A stretch of 64,000 nucleotides of DNA from Daejeonella lutea. Its GTDB lineage: Bacteria; Bacteroidota; Bacteroidia; Sphingobacteriales; Sphingobacteriaceae. How positions within the stretch are numbered: position 1 is the stretch's first letter; every line of letters begins with the position of its first letter. Shown here piece by piece: positions 26,804 to 35,991 of the stretch. A program made the translations under genes and the position numbers. Under the pieces are notes generated by a model. It was not told the DNA's origin. It ran no database searches and saw only the letters and a program-made list of their open reading frames with translations. The stretch covers positions 454,932 through 518,931 of the forward strand of contig NZ_FUYR01000002.1 of the NCBI RefSeq assembly GCF_900168015.1. Reading direction: 5' to 3'.

Positions 26804-27514
26804 TTAACGTTTAAAAATCAGGAATATCGCCGGACGTTTATGTAGTTCGGGGACTTTAGCTTTCCAGTCCTTAATTGTCTTAGTTTGCAGAAATTCTTCT
26901 TGCGAAGTGAGGTCGCAGGCGATACAAAGTCTTGTATCCGGCTTGCAGCTCTTCAATATCTCTTCAAGCATCGGGTTGTTGCGGAATGGGGTTTCTATAA
27001 ATATTTGAGTCTGACTGTGGCGTTCAGCATGTGCTTCCAGTTCCTTAATTTTACTTGCCCGTTGAAGTTTATCAATGGGGAGGTAGCCGTGAAATGTAAA
27101 ACTCTGTCCATTAAAACCCGAGGCCATTAGTGCAAGTAGGATCGAACTCGGACCCACGAGCGGCACCACTTTAATTCCACGTTTGTGAGCATAGGCCACT
27201 ATTTCTGACCCCGGATCTGCGACGCCCGGACAGCCAGCTTCACTCATCAATCCAACATCCTGCCCAGCTAATAAACCCGCAAAGAACTCCTTGATATCGC
27301 TATCTCTGTTATGCTTCCCATAGTCATGAACGATCAACTCGCTCTGCGGTGTCTTTAGACCTGCTTCCTTAAGGAATTTTCGAGCTGTCTTGCTATTTTC
27401 TACGATGTATTCTTTAATGTAATTGATCGTTTCCACCAGGTATGGTGTAAACGATTTCGCAGAAACATTTTCTGCAAGTGGCACTGGAATAAGGAAAAGG
27501 GTACCGGTTGGCAT
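26804..27514 (-). CDS. RsmI-like SAM-dependent methyltransferase
   Basis: 236 residues of the tetrapyrrole-methylase fold. Motifs: GTLFLIPVPLAEN at the N terminus, VGLMSEAGCPGVADPGSEIV and VPLVGPSSILLALMASG. In RsmI proper, which methylates the 2'-OH of C1402 of 16S rRNA, the N terminus reads YVVATPIGN-like. Here the divergent FLIPVPLAEN and short length (about 235, not 280) point to the Bacteroidota paralogue of unknown target rather than RsmI itself. Confidence 0.82.
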   Translation of the reverse strand: MPTGTLFLIPVPLAENVSAKSFTPYLVETINYIKEYIVENSKTARKFLKEAGLKTPQSELIVHDYGKHNRDSDIKEFFAGLLAGQDVGLMSEAGCPGVADPGSEIVAYAHKRGIKVVPLVGPSSILLALMASGFNGQSFTFHGYLPIDKLQRASKIKELEAHAERHSQTQIFIETPFRNNPMLEEILKSCKPDTRLCIACDLTSQEEFLQTKTIKDWKAKVPELHKRPAIFLIFKR

Positions 27515-27699
27515 GCTGGAGGTTTTTTGTAAAAATAGGGAATTAAAAAGGACTTAAAATCGTTACATCTTCGTATATAATTAGTAAACCTCAATTCCGT
27601 TCCTATCCAAATCACAACGTAATTATTTTGATACCATACAACCTTCCCCTAAACATTCTCCTCTTAGCTATAAGAATGTTAAAATTTAATTTTAGAGCC

Positions 27700-28950
27700 A
27701 TGAAAGTAAAGAATGAGTTATCGGCCATTATTTTTGGATTATTATTTCTATCAGTAACAATGAATGCATCAACTGCAAAGGCGCAGTATGGTGATTATGA
27801 TGACAATGTATCCCTTGAAACATTTTATGAGGAGCTGGCACCTTATGGTGTCTGGATCAATGATCCGCAATATGGCCGTGTCTGGCGGCCGGATGTAGAT
27901 CAGGATGAATTCCGTCCATATTACAGCAGAGGGCATTGGGAAATGACTAAGTATGGGAACACCTGGGTTTCTGACTACGATTGGGGCTGGGCACCATTTC
28001 ATTATGGACGCTGGCACCATCATAGCCGCAGGGGCTGGCTATGGATTCCCGGAAGAGAATGGGCGCCTGCATGGGTGAGCTGGAGAAGTGGTGGCGGCCA
28101 TTATGGATGGGCACCTCTTGGGCCCGGTATAAACATCAATATGAATATTGGCAGAATCCCGGACTACTGGTGGGTATTTATCCCGCAGCGTAATATCTAT
28201 TACCGGTCTTACCCGCGTTACGACTGGAGGAGAAATAGCAACATTTACCACAATACAGTTATCATCAACAATATTTATGTAAACAATAGCAACCGGAATA
28301 GATATTATACCGGACCGCGTGCAGACGAGATCAGGAGAATTACCCGCCAGCCGGTGACGGTACACGATGTACGGAATGAGCGGTACGCCAACGGCCGCAG
28401 TAATAGGCCAGAAGTAAACAGGGGTAGTGTTTCAAACCCGCGTCCTACGCGCCCAACGGATGCAGGCAGGGGAGCGGTCAATGGCAGGACAGACAACTCC
28501 ATTGTCGACCGGTCTGACAATTCAAGTAGAGGCGCTGTTAATGGAAGACCAGATAATACCTTAACAGATAGATCCGGAAATAGTAATCCGGACAGAGGAG
28601 CTCCGACCAACAGACCAGATAGGGTGACAACCAGCAGACCCACGGAACAGGTGGCTAGTCGCCCGGGGGATCAAAAACTTTCCGGATCAAGTCAGCGTAC
28701 CTCACGTACCTACGATAACCAGGATATCCGTGGAAGCCAATCGCCGCAACGCGAACGTCAACCAATTGCAGAACGTCAACAGCAGCAAAGCAGGCCTGAA
28801 CCACCGCAAAGGGCAGAACAACGGCCACAGCAACAACCACGCGAATCTACACGTGACAACAGCAGTCAGCGATCTGATAGAAGTAGTTCTCCGGAAAGAA
28901 GCTCATCCGAGAGAAGCAGTGGCGGAGCAAGGCCGTCGAGAGGACAATGA
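27700..28950 (+). CDS. DUF6600 protein with low-complexity R/N/Q/P tail
   Basis: 416 residues from the ATG at 27700, chosen because a signal peptide (MKVKNELSAIIFGLLFLSVT) follows. Residues about 35-150 carry the aromatic YxW repeats of DUF6600 (FYEELAPYGVWIND, GWAPFHYGRWHHHSRRGW, GHYGWAPLGPG). The C-terminal half is disordered, basic and rich in Arg, Asn, Ser, Pro and Gln, with an imperfect internal repeat (RGAVNGRTDNSIVDRS and RGAVNGRPDNTLTDRS). It is probably a secreted or envelope protein of unknown role. The repetitive GC-rich tail has produced open frames on the other strand that are not genes. Confidence 0.85.
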   Translation: MKVKNELSAIIFGLLFLSVTMNASTAKAQYGDYDDNVSLETFYEELAPYGVWINDPQYGRVWRPDVDQDEFRPYYSRGHWEMTKYGNTWVSDYDWGWAPFHYGRWHHHSRRGWLWIPGREWAPAWVSWRSGGGHYGWAPLGPGININMNIGRIPDYWWVFIPQRNIYYRSYPRYDWRRNSNIYHNTVIINNIYVNNSNRNRYYTGPRADEIRRITRQPVTVHDVRNERYANGRSNRPEVNRGSVSNPRPTRPTDAGRGAVNGRTDNSIVDRSDNSSRGAVNGRPDNTLTDRSGNSNPDRGAPTNRPDRVTTSRPTEQVASRPGDQKLSGSSQRTSRTYDNQDIRGSQSPQRERQPIAERQQQQSRPEPPQRAEQRPQQQPRESTRDNSSQRSDRSSSPERSSSERSSGGARPSRGQ

Positions 28951-28980
28951 TAGATGTGGAAATGTGAAAGTGACAAAACG

Positions 28981-29009
28981 AAAAACCCGGTCTAACGATC
29001 GGGTTTTTT
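28981..29009. terminator. Bidirectional terminator
   Basis: Stem AAAACCCG/CGGGTTTT with a ten-base loop, then a T-run on the plus strand and, on the minus strand, a T-run after the stem. It is shared by the DUF6600 gene and the converging aminotransferase gene. Confidence 0.8.
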
Positions 29010-29044
29010 GTTCTAAGAACTTCTGAAATAACTGTAATTCTTAA

Positions 29045-30301
29045 TTATTTAAGTCTGGATAGCGCGTCTCTCACTCTCGGAATCATCGCCTGAATATCTT
29101 CTAAAGAACATCCACCAACTGAAGCCCTAAACCAATTCATTCCCGAATCTGCGCTGAACGCTGAAAATGGTACCAAGCCTGCACCTGCTTCATTTATTAA
29201 GTAAAATACCAGATCAGTGCTAGTTTTCAGCACCTGACCAGACGGTGTAGTTTTCCCAAGGTAATCAATCTGGATAGTAAGATAAATAGCACCCATTGGC
29301 TGTATTGCCTGCACAGCAAATCCATCTGACTTCAACTCCATAAACCCATTGTAAAGAGCGTCAAGACTCGTCTGAACTTTCGCTTTGAAACTAATAAGAA
29401 AGTCGTTCCAGTCTGCCTTCTGGTCAAGGAACTGACCGGTAGCAACTTGCTCTGGCTTCGGCGACCAGGCGCCAACATGCCCGATAATAGTTTTCATTTT
29501 GCTCATCACATGCTCCGGTCCGAACGCCCATCCTACACGAACACCCGTGGCAGCAAGGCATTTTGAAATACCGTCTATATAAACAACCCGATCTTTAAGC
29601 TCAGGTCTCAACGAAACAGGATCATAATGTACTTGTCCGCCAAAGGTTAGCTGAGAATAGATCTGATCAAACATAATATAAAGTGGCTTCTCATCAGCCG
29701 CCCTGCTATTGTTTTCTTCGATCACCAGGTCACAGATGTCCTCAAGATCCTTCTTAGCGAACATTGTGCCTGTCGGATTTAAAGGGGAACATAATGCCAA
29801 AAGCGTCGCTCCTTTTAAATGAGGTTTGATATCTGCCGCAGTCGGCATAAAGTTATTCTCGGCGGAGGTCTGAACCGGCACGTCAGTCGCGCCTGTAAAA
29901 CGGCAGTAATGGTTGTTATTCCATGAAGGAGTTGGGTAAACAACACGGTCTCCAGGATCGACCAAACTCATAAACAGTCCGTAGATAAGGGGTCGCGAAC
30001 CACCCGAAACCTGGATCTGATTAATTCTGTAATCCAAACCGAAATTATCTTTTATAAATGCAGAAATGCTTTCACGTAATGAAGCAACACCTTCTGCGGG
30101 AGGATAATTTGTTTGATTCGAACGGTAAGCTTCCATGATATTCTCGGTAAGCTTCTCCGGTATTGGAAAAATGTTAGAATCGAAATCCCCGATGGTTAGA
30201 TTGGCGATCTTATGGCCCTGTCTTTTCAGCTCGTTAATTTCACCTGCGATCTTTATAATTTCAGAACCTTCTAAGGTGTTTGCTATTTTGGATATATTCA
30301 T
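29045..30301 (-). CDS. PLP-dependent aminotransferase (class I/II)
   Basis: 418 residues of fold-type I aminotransferase. The PLP-binding lysine is in YIDGISKCLAATGVRVGW, preceded by the LCSPLNPTGTMF loop. The C-terminal substrate Arg is in MNWFRASVGGCSLEDIQ. The N terminus ends its first helix with GHKIANLTIGDFD, typical of aspartate/aromatic-type enzymes. It lies 45 bases after argH on the same strand, so it could be read with the arginine genes, but the substrate cannot be fixed from sequence. Confidence 0.85.
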   Translation of the reverse strand: MNISKIANTLEGSEIIKIAGEINELKRQGHKIANLTIGDFDSNIFPIPEKLTENIMEAYRSNQTNYPPAEGVASLRESISAFIKDNFGLDYRINQIQVSGGSRPLIYGLFMSLVDPGDRVVYPTPSWNNNHYCRFTGATDVPVQTSAENNFMPTAADIKPHLKGATLLALCSPLNPTGTMFAKKDLEDICDLVIEENNSRAADEKPLYIMFDQIYSQLTFGGQVHYDPVSLRPELKDRVVYIDGISKCLAATGVRVGWAFGPEHVMSKMKTIIGHVGAWSPKPEQVATGQFLDQKADWNDFLISFKAKVQTSLDALYNGFMELKSDGFAVQAIQPMGAIYLTIQIDYLGKTTPSGQVLKTSTDLVFYLINEAGAGLVPFSAFSADSGMNWFRASVGGCSLEDIQAMIPRVRDALSRLK

Positions 30302-30346
30302 GGTATGTGATCTTTGCGGTGGGCTGCTCCGTTATCATTTATAATA

Positions 30347-31681
30347 TTATGCGAGGAGAGCGTCAATGGCTTTTTCAACCCGTTCAAAGCTAAAGTTTTT
30401 AAGATTGGCTTTAAAGGATTTGTAGATTTGCTCGTTACATAAATTACCAATGCTTCCTTCGTGAGTATGATTAACCATAGAAGGAGCCTTAAACTCACCT
30501 TTCTCTATAGCGGCACCCACGTTTTTATAGGCTTCCCGGAAAGGAACACCATTCAAAACTTCGGCATTAACCGCTTCCACGCTGAAGAGGTAGGCATATT
30601 TTTCATCTTTTAGAATGTCTTCCTTTATGCGAATGGATTGCAGCATAAACCCAGTCATTTCAATGCACTCATTTAACGACAAAAATGCAGGAAACAAATT
30701 CTCTTTTAGCAATTGAAGATCTCTGTGGTAGCCGGACGGAAGATTGGCCGTCATCAAAGCAATCTCGTTAGATAGGGCCTGAATCTTATTACATCTCGCA
30801 CGGATCAGCTCAAATACATCCGGGTTTTTCTTGTGGGGCATAATGCTCGACCCCGTTGTAAGTTCATCGGGAAAGCTGATAAATGCAAAGTTCTGGTTGA
30901 TGAATAAACATGCATCCATCGCAAGTTTCGCTAAGGTTGCAGCAATTGAAGACATGGCTTGCGCCAGGATCCTTTCGGTTTTTCCTCTGCCCATCTGTGC
31001 GTAAACCACATTATAATTCAGCGAGTCGAACCCAAGTAATTCGGTGGTCATCATTCTGTTCAATGGAAAAGACGATCCATATCCTGCTGCCGATCCAAGG
31101 GGGTTTTTGTTACAAACTTTCCACGCTGCAAGCATGAGTTCCATGTCGTCGGCCAGGCTTTCCGCGTAAGCGCCAAACCATAAGCCAAATGATGAAGGCA
31201 TAGCAATCTGCAGGTGAGTATACCCGGGAAGCAATTTATCTTTGTGCTCTTCGCTTTGAACGATCAATTGTTCAAACAGAATTTCAGTATTTTTTACCAG
31301 CTTCGTAATCTCCGAACGGAAAAACAGCTTAAGATCAACTAATACTTGATCATTACGTGAACGGCCGCTGTGTATCTTTTTCCCGGCCTCGCCAATCCGC
31401 TGCGTCAACAGAAATTCCACTTGTGAATGCACATCCTCTACTGTTGGCTCAATTGAGAACTTGCCGTCCTGGATTTCCCGGTAAATCTTTTTAAGCTCTG
31501 CCTGAACCTGTACTAGATCCTCCTTCTCCATCAGGCCGATACTTTCCAGCATCTTAGTATGCGCCAGAGATCCTAACACATCAAATGGAGCGAGCATAAT
31601 ATCCATTTCACGATCATTGCCAACCGTAAATTTCTCAACTGACCTTTCTGTGCTTGTGTTCTTTTGCCAGAGCTTACTCAT
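30347..31681 (-). CDS. argH: Argininosuccinate lyase
   Basis: 444 residues. It splits argininosuccinate to arginine and fumarate, the last step of the pathway. The fumarase/lyase signature TGSSIMPHKKNPDVFELIRA and the GRSRNDQVLVDLKLFFR block are present. It is the last arginine gene of the operon; its first bases overlap the end of the GNAT gene upstream by 8. Confidence 0.96.
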   Translation of the reverse strand: MSKLWQKNTSTERSVEKFTVGNDREMDIMLAPFDVLGSLAHTKMLESIGLMEKEDLVQVQAELKKIYREIQDGKFSIEPTVEDVHSQVEFLLTQRIGEAGKKIHSGRSRNDQVLVDLKLFFRSEITKLVKNTEILFEQLIVQSEEHKDKLLPGYTHLQIAMPSSFGLWFGAYAESLADDMELMLAAWKVCNKNPLGSAAGYGSSFPLNRMMTTELLGFDSLNYNVVYAQMGRGKTERILAQAMSSIAATLAKLAMDACLFINQNFAFISFPDELTTGSSIMPHKKNPDVFELIRARCNKIQALSNEIALMTANLPSGYHRDLQLLKENLFPAFLSLNECIEMTGFMLQSIRIKEDILKDEKYAYLFSVEAVNAEVLNGVPFREAYKNVGAAIEKGEFKAPSMVNHTHEGSIGNLCNEQIYKSFKANLKNFSFERVEKAIDALLA

Positions 31682-32267
31682 ACATGCTAAAATTTGTAAA
31701 ATACTGTTCTTTGATGGTTTCCCATTCTGACCGCAAAATACTGTAATAAACTGTGTTCCGGATATAACCGTCGTGCAATTTGATGTGTTCTCTTAAAACG
31801 CCTTCACGAGTGGCACCAATACCTAATATGGCTTGCCGCGACCGGTGATTTCGTTCATCTGCTTTCAGTTCGATGCGATTCAAACCAAGTGTCTCAAATC
31901 CGTAGCTCAGTATAAGGAATTTCATATCGCGGTTAAGGCCGCTTCCCTGAAACTCGCTACCTATCCAGGTCCAACCGATTTGCCCGCGCTCATCCTTCCA
32001 TGAAATCTCAGAAAGTCTTGTACATCCGGCAATTTTCCCCGATTTTTTATCGATAACAACCCAGATTGCACAGATACCGCTGTTCCTATCGGCAATAGCT
32101 GTTGCAATATATTTCTTTAGTTCTCCGGGTTTTGAAAGATCAGATGTTCCATAAATCCACAGAGATTCTTCATCAGCGATCTCCTGAAGCTCTTTTTCAT
32201 CATCCTTGGTCAACGGCCGCAACAGGGTCCGTTCACTTTCTAAGCTTATGTTCAGATCTGGTATCAT
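31674..32267 (-). CDS. GNAT N-acetyltransferase (RimJ/RimL type)
   Basis: 197 residues. N-terminal LISLESERTLLRPLTKDDEK-like start (actual: DLNISLESERTLLRPLT), then GNAT motifs including WTWIGSEFQGSGLN and NRIELKADERNHRSRQAILG with the acetyl-CoA-binding loop. This type commonly acetylates protein N termini or small amines. It is locked into the arginine operon: its ATG overlaps the TAA of the upstream M20 gene (TAATG), and its end overlaps argH. A role in arginine synthesis is therefore possible but not shown. Confidence 0.85.
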   Translation of the reverse strand: MIPDLNISLESERTLLRPLTKDDEKELQEIADEESLWIYGTSDLSKPGELKKYIATAIADRNSGICAIWVVIDKKSGKIAGCTRLSEISWKDERGQIGWTWIGSEFQGSGLNRDMKFLILSYGFETLGLNRIELKADERNHRSRQAILGIGATREGVLREHIKLHDGYIRNTVYYSILRSEWETIKEQYFTNFSMYE

Positions 32268-33325
32268 TATATAATTTTTGATAGTAATTCGATATAAAGG
32301 CTAATACCTTCCTCTATTTCCTCTGTATAAATAAATTCATTTGCCATATGTGATCTGGCCGAGTCACCCGGGCCCATTTTTAGCGAAGGGATGTCGAGTA
32401 AAGCCTGATCACTGGTTGTTGGCGATCCGTATGTTTCACGTCCCAAAGCAATACCTGCTTTAACTATTGGATGGTCCTTACTGATGGATGAAGGCTTTAA
32501 CCTGGTCGATCTTGGATTCACGTCGCAGCTTACATTCTGGCGAATGATCTTTAATACCTCTTCGTTCCGGTAGGCATCCGTGATCCGTACATCAACCGTA
32601 AACTTGCAAGTTGCCGGCACTACGTTATGCTGAGATCCGGCTTCGATTATCGTCACGCTCATCTTAACGGGACCAAAAAGTTCTGATTTCTTGGCGAACT
32701 CGTAAGATCTGAACCACTCAATATCCTTTAATGCTTTATAAATCGCGTTATCTCCTTCGTCCCTGGCCGCGTGGCCTGCTTTACCATGCACAGTGCAATC
32801 AATAACCATGAGTCCTTTTTCTGCAATTGCCATATTCATTAGAGTTGGCTCTCCAACAATTGCAAATTCCAGCTCACCAAGTTCCGGTAAAATCGATTCG
32901 AGGCCGCTCTGTCCTGAAATTTCTTCTTCGGCGGTCAAAGCCAGACAAAGGTTATATTTCAGATTCGCACTGTCATAATAATGCAGAAATGCTGCAGTTA
33001 AAGAAACCAGGCATCCGCCCGCGTCGTTGCTTCCCAGGCCGTATAGAATACCATCCTCGATGTCTGCAGCAAATGGCTCCCGGGTATAACCTGAGTTTGG
33101 TTTTACCGTGTCATGATGAGAGTTAAGAAGTATAGTAGGCTTATTCGCGTCGAAAAACTTATTATAAGCCCAAATATTATTCAGCTTGCGATTAGTTTTC
33201 ACCTCCTTACTCACAAGGAACGCGTTGATTGCAGACGCAGTTTTATCCTCTTCCCTGCTAAATGAAGGAATCCGGATCAGCTCCTTCAGCAGTTCTATAC
33301 TTTCATTAACAAGAACTTCCGCCAT
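32267..33325 (-). CDS. M20 family deacylase (acyl-ornithine/citrulline type, ArgE-like)
   Basis: 352 residues of the M20 metallopeptidase family. Metal-binding motifs: LLNSHHDTVKPN, GLGSNDAGGCLVSLTAAF and the catalytic TAEEEISGQSGLE; a dimerisation domain lies about 165-275. By position in the operon it removes the acyl group from acetyl- or succinyl-citrulline or ornithine. Since the transcarbamylase here is of the acylated-ornithine type, acyl-citrulline is the expected substrate (inference). The stop overlaps the ATG of the GNAT gene by one base. Confidence 0.88.
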   Translation of the reverse strand: MAEVLVNESIELLKELIRIPSFSREEDKTASAINAFLVSKEVKTNRKLNNIWAYNKFFDANKPTILLNSHHDTVKPNSGYTREPFAADIEDGILYGLGSNDAGGCLVSLTAAFLHYYDSANLKYNLCLALTAEEEISGQSGLESILPELGELEFAIVGEPTLMNMAIAEKGLMVIDCTVHGKAGHAARDEGDNAIYKALKDIEWFRSYEFAKKSELFGPVKMSVTIIEAGSQHNVVPATCKFTVDVRITDAYRNEEVLKIIRQNVSCDVNPRSTRLKPSSISKDHPIVKAGIALGRETYGSPTTSDQALLDIPSLKMGPGDSARSHMANEFIYTEEIEEGISLYIELLSKII

Positions 33326-33328
33326 TTT

Positions 33329-34144
33329 TCAACCTTTTGTATATAAATCGCCTGCCTTTTGGGCTGATAATTTAATTCCTTTGATAAGTGATGAGCTGAA
33401 TCCCTGATGTTCCATCTCATTCAACCCTGCAATGGTACAGCCTTTCGGCGATGTTACCTTGTCGATCTCATGTTCGGGATGGCTATTCTGAAGAAGTAAA
33501 AGATCTGCTGCTCCCTTCGCAGTTTGAACTGCCATCTTAAGCGCTTCGTCTGCATGAAATCCTATTTCTATCCCACCCTGTGATGCTGCTCGGATAGCTC
33601 TTAAGAAGAAGGCAACACCGCATGCACAAAGGGCTGTTGCCGAAGTCATAAGATCCTCGTTGATCTTTATTACTGCACCGACAGTTTCGAACATCTTCGT
33701 TACTTCCGAAATATTCTCGGCACTCGCATTATCAGAAGCAATGCAGGTCATAGATTGTCCGATCGCAATTGCCGTATTGGGCATTACCCGGATGACCTGA
33801 ACATCCTCGCCCAGTTTCGCTTTAATATTTGCACAACTAACTCCAGAGATTACAGAAATAACTACATGCCGTTTTGAATCGATGGCCCCATTGATCTGCC
33901 CCAATAAAGTGTCAAGTTGCTGTGGTAATACTGCAAGGATGATTAGCTCTGAATTAGCAACTACTTCCGAATTCTGATTGCTGATGTTAAAACCCTGACT
34001 GGCCTCCGCGGATAAATTGTCAACGGTCCGGCGGGTAAGTGTAATATCCTTAGGCTTGCAATATTCTGCTTTAACTAAGCCCCTGGCTAATGACATTCCA
34101 ATATTTCCACTACCCAGTATTGCTATTTTTTGTGCTTTAGCCAT
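33329..34144 (-). CDS. proC: Pyrroline-5-carboxylate reductase
   Basis: 271 residues. NADPH-dependent last step of proline synthesis. The dinucleotide-binding IAILGSGNIGMSLARGLV opens it, VMPNTAIAIGQSMT is conserved, and the C-terminal signature around DKVTSPKGCTIAGLNEMEHQ is clear. Its ATG overlaps the TAA of argB by one base. Its presence links proline and arginine supply from glutamate. Confidence 0.94.
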   Translation of the reverse strand: MAKAQKIAILGSGNIGMSLARGLVKAEYCKPKDITLTRRTVDNLSAEASQGFNISNQNSEVVANSELIILAVLPQQLDTLLGQINGAIDSKRHVVISVISGVSCANIKAKLGEDVQVIRVMPNTAIAIGQSMTCIASDNASAENISEVTKMFETVGAVIKINEDLMTSATALCACGVAFFLRAIRAASQGGIEIGFHADEALKMAVQTAKGAADLLLLQNSHPEHEIDKVTSPKGCTIAGLNEMEHQGFSSSLIKGIKLSAQKAGDLYTKG

Positions 34145-34956
34145 TATTCCTTTGATTTTAATCGCGTTCCAAATGTTTTTTGTTTTAGTTCAGGCAATGC
34201 ATCAGCTCTTCCGATGCAGACCTCGTTGAGGCCTTTGCTTATCGCTTCAAAGGCATTATCCAGTTTCGGGATCATGCCCGAATGGATCACGCCGTCTTCT
34301 TTTAGTTCTTTATATTTAACCGGATCGATCGATTTGATAATCGACGTTTCATCATCTACATCTCTTAAAACACCATTCTTCTCAAAACAGTAAACAAGTG
34401 AGGTTTGGTAATAACCGGACATTGAAACTGCAATTACCGAAGCAATCGTATCAGCATTCGTGTTTAAAAGCTGGCCCTGCCCATCGTGAGTGATTGCAGA
34501 AAACACAGGGACAAAACCTGCATTAAGCAATTTATGAATTGCCTCAGAATCAACTGAGCTGTCATCCAGATCGCCTACGAAACCATAGTCAATCTGTCGG
34601 CCGTCTGCTATTGTTTTTAATGGCCTTTTCACTGCCTGTATAATATTGCCATCGGCTCCGGCTAGGCCAATTGCGTTGCAGTTATTACTTTGAAGACTGG
34701 CAACGATGTTTTTATTGATCAGGCCTGCATAGACCATTGCAACCACCTTCAGGCTTTCCGCATCCGTTACCCTTCTGCCCTCAATGAGCTCCGATTCTAT
34801 GCCCAGGTCTTTCGCAAGCTTGGTAGCTATCTTGCCTCCTCCGTGAACCAAAATCTTATATCCTTCGAGCTGGGAGAAATCTTTTAAAAAGCTTTCAAGC
34901 TCCGCCGGATCATCAATAATGTTTCCACCAATTTTTATAACATAAAGGGAATTCAT
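34144..34956 (-). CDS. argB: Acyl-glutamate kinase (acetyl- or succinylglutamate)
   Basis: 270 residues of the amino-acid-kinase fold. Motifs: VIKIGGNIIDD, LVHGGGKIATKLAKDLGIES and a late KLDNAFEAISKGLNEV segment. It phosphorylates N-acylglutamate. In Bacteroides fragilis the homologue prefers the succinyl substrate; which one is used here is open. Overlaps argF' by four bases (ATGA) and proC by one, so the genes are tightly coupled. Confidence 0.92.
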   Translation of the reverse strand: MNSLYVIKIGGNIIDDPAELESFLKDFSQLEGYKILVHGGGKIATKLAKDLGIESELIEGRRVTDAESLKVVAMVYAGLINKNIVASLQSNNCNAIGLAGADGNIIQAVKRPLKTIADGRQIDYGFVGDLDDSSVDSEAIHKLLNAGFVPVFSAITHDGQGQLLNTNADTIASVIAVSMSGYYQTSLVYCFEKNGVLRDVDDETSIIKSIDPVKYKELKEDGVIHSGMIPKLDNAFEAISKGLNEVCIGRADALPELKQKTFGTRLKSKE

Positions 34957-35918
34957 TTCTTAAGATCCTCTAACATTTCTTTCAGGACTGCCTGAGCTGC
35001 CCAGGTCCGGTTACTTGCTTCTTTGATCACCAGAGAGTTGGGTCCATCCAGAATTTCTGCTGAAAGCTCATAGTCTCTTCTTACTGGCAGGCAATGCATC
35101 ACCTTCGCATTATTCGTTCCTTCAAGCTTTTTGTTTGTCATCATCCACGACTCAGCGCCGGGCAATGTTTTGCCATAGTCCTTGTAAGATGACCAGTTCT
35201 TTACATACACGAAGTCAGCTTCTTTCAAAGCCTCAGTCTGGTCTGTTACTATTTTAGCCCCCGGCGTAAATTTCTCTGCAAGTTCGAAGCCTTCAGGATG
35301 GGTAATTACGAAGTCAATCATGCCTTCAGCCTGGGCTTTACACATCCATTCTGCAAAAGAATTCGGCACTGCCTGAGGCAATGCTTTTACATGCGGAGCC
35401 CACGTTAAAACTACCTTGGGTTTTGCAATTTGCTTATGTTCTTCAATGGTGATTAGGTCGGCAAAACTCTGCAAAGGATGCAGGGTGGCACTTTCCAAAC
35501 TTACCACGGGAACGCCGCTAAATTTTACGAACTTGTTGAAAAGGCTCTCGCTGTAATCTTCTTCTCGATCCTGGAGTTTGGGGAAAGAACGGAAGCCCAG
35601 GATATCACAATACTCTCCCATAACTGCCGCGGCTTCCCGAATGTGTTCAACCGTGGTCCCGTTCATCACAACGCCATCTTCTGTTTCCAAAGCCCAGCCT
35701 TCTTTGTCGAGGTTCATCACCATGACATTCATGCCCAGGTTCAATGCTGCTTTTTGAGTGCTCAATCGTGTGCGTAAGCTTGGGTTAAGGAAAACCAAAC
35801 CAATAGTTTTATCCTTGCCCAAAGATTTATGAGCAAAAGGATCGGCTTTAAGAATTAATGCCTCTTCAATAAATTTTTTCAGATCAGTAACATCGTTAAC
35901 TGAAGAAAATAGTTTCAT
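34953..35918 (-). CDS. argF': N-acyl-ornithine transcarbamylase (ArgF')
   Basis: 321 residues. The carbamoyl-phosphate loop FLNPSLRTRLSTQKAALNLG and MHCLPVRRDYELSAEILD are those of the acetyl/succinylornithine transcarbamylases of Bacteroidota and Xanthomonas, not of true ornithine transcarbamylase. It makes N-acylcitrulline from carbamoyl phosphate. Residue 90, reported to decide acetyl against succinyl preference (Pro in the Bacteroides fragilis succinyl enzyme, Glu in the Xanthomonas acetyl enzyme), is Val here (NGTTVEHIREA). The preferred acyl group is therefore uncertain. Confidence 0.9.
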   Translation of the reverse strand: MKLFSSVNDVTDLKKFIEEALILKADPFAHKSLGKDKTIGLVFLNPSLRTRLSTQKAALNLGMNVMVMNLDKEGWALETEDGVVMNGTTVEHIREAAAVMGEYCDILGFRSFPKLQDREEDYSESLFNKFVKFSGVPVVSLESATLHPLQSFADLITIEEHKQIAKPKVVLTWAPHVKALPQAVPNSFAEWMCKAQAEGMIDFVITHPEGFELAEKFTPGAKIVTDQTEALKEADFVYVKNWSSYKDYGKTLPGAESWMMTNKKLEGTNNAKVMHCLPVRRDYELSAEILDGPNSLVIKEASNRTWAAQAVLKEMLEDLKK

Positions 35919-35991
35919 AATGCGCAGCTAAAAAGAAAACAAAATTGGTCTCCTTTTCCCTGAAAGATCAGGAAACCTTTATAGTATAGCC

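Noticed and set aside
28305-28643. Minus-strand frames within the DUF6600 gene
   Set aside because: They arise from the low-complexity Arg/Asn/Gln-rich tail of the plus-strand gene; no supporting motif.
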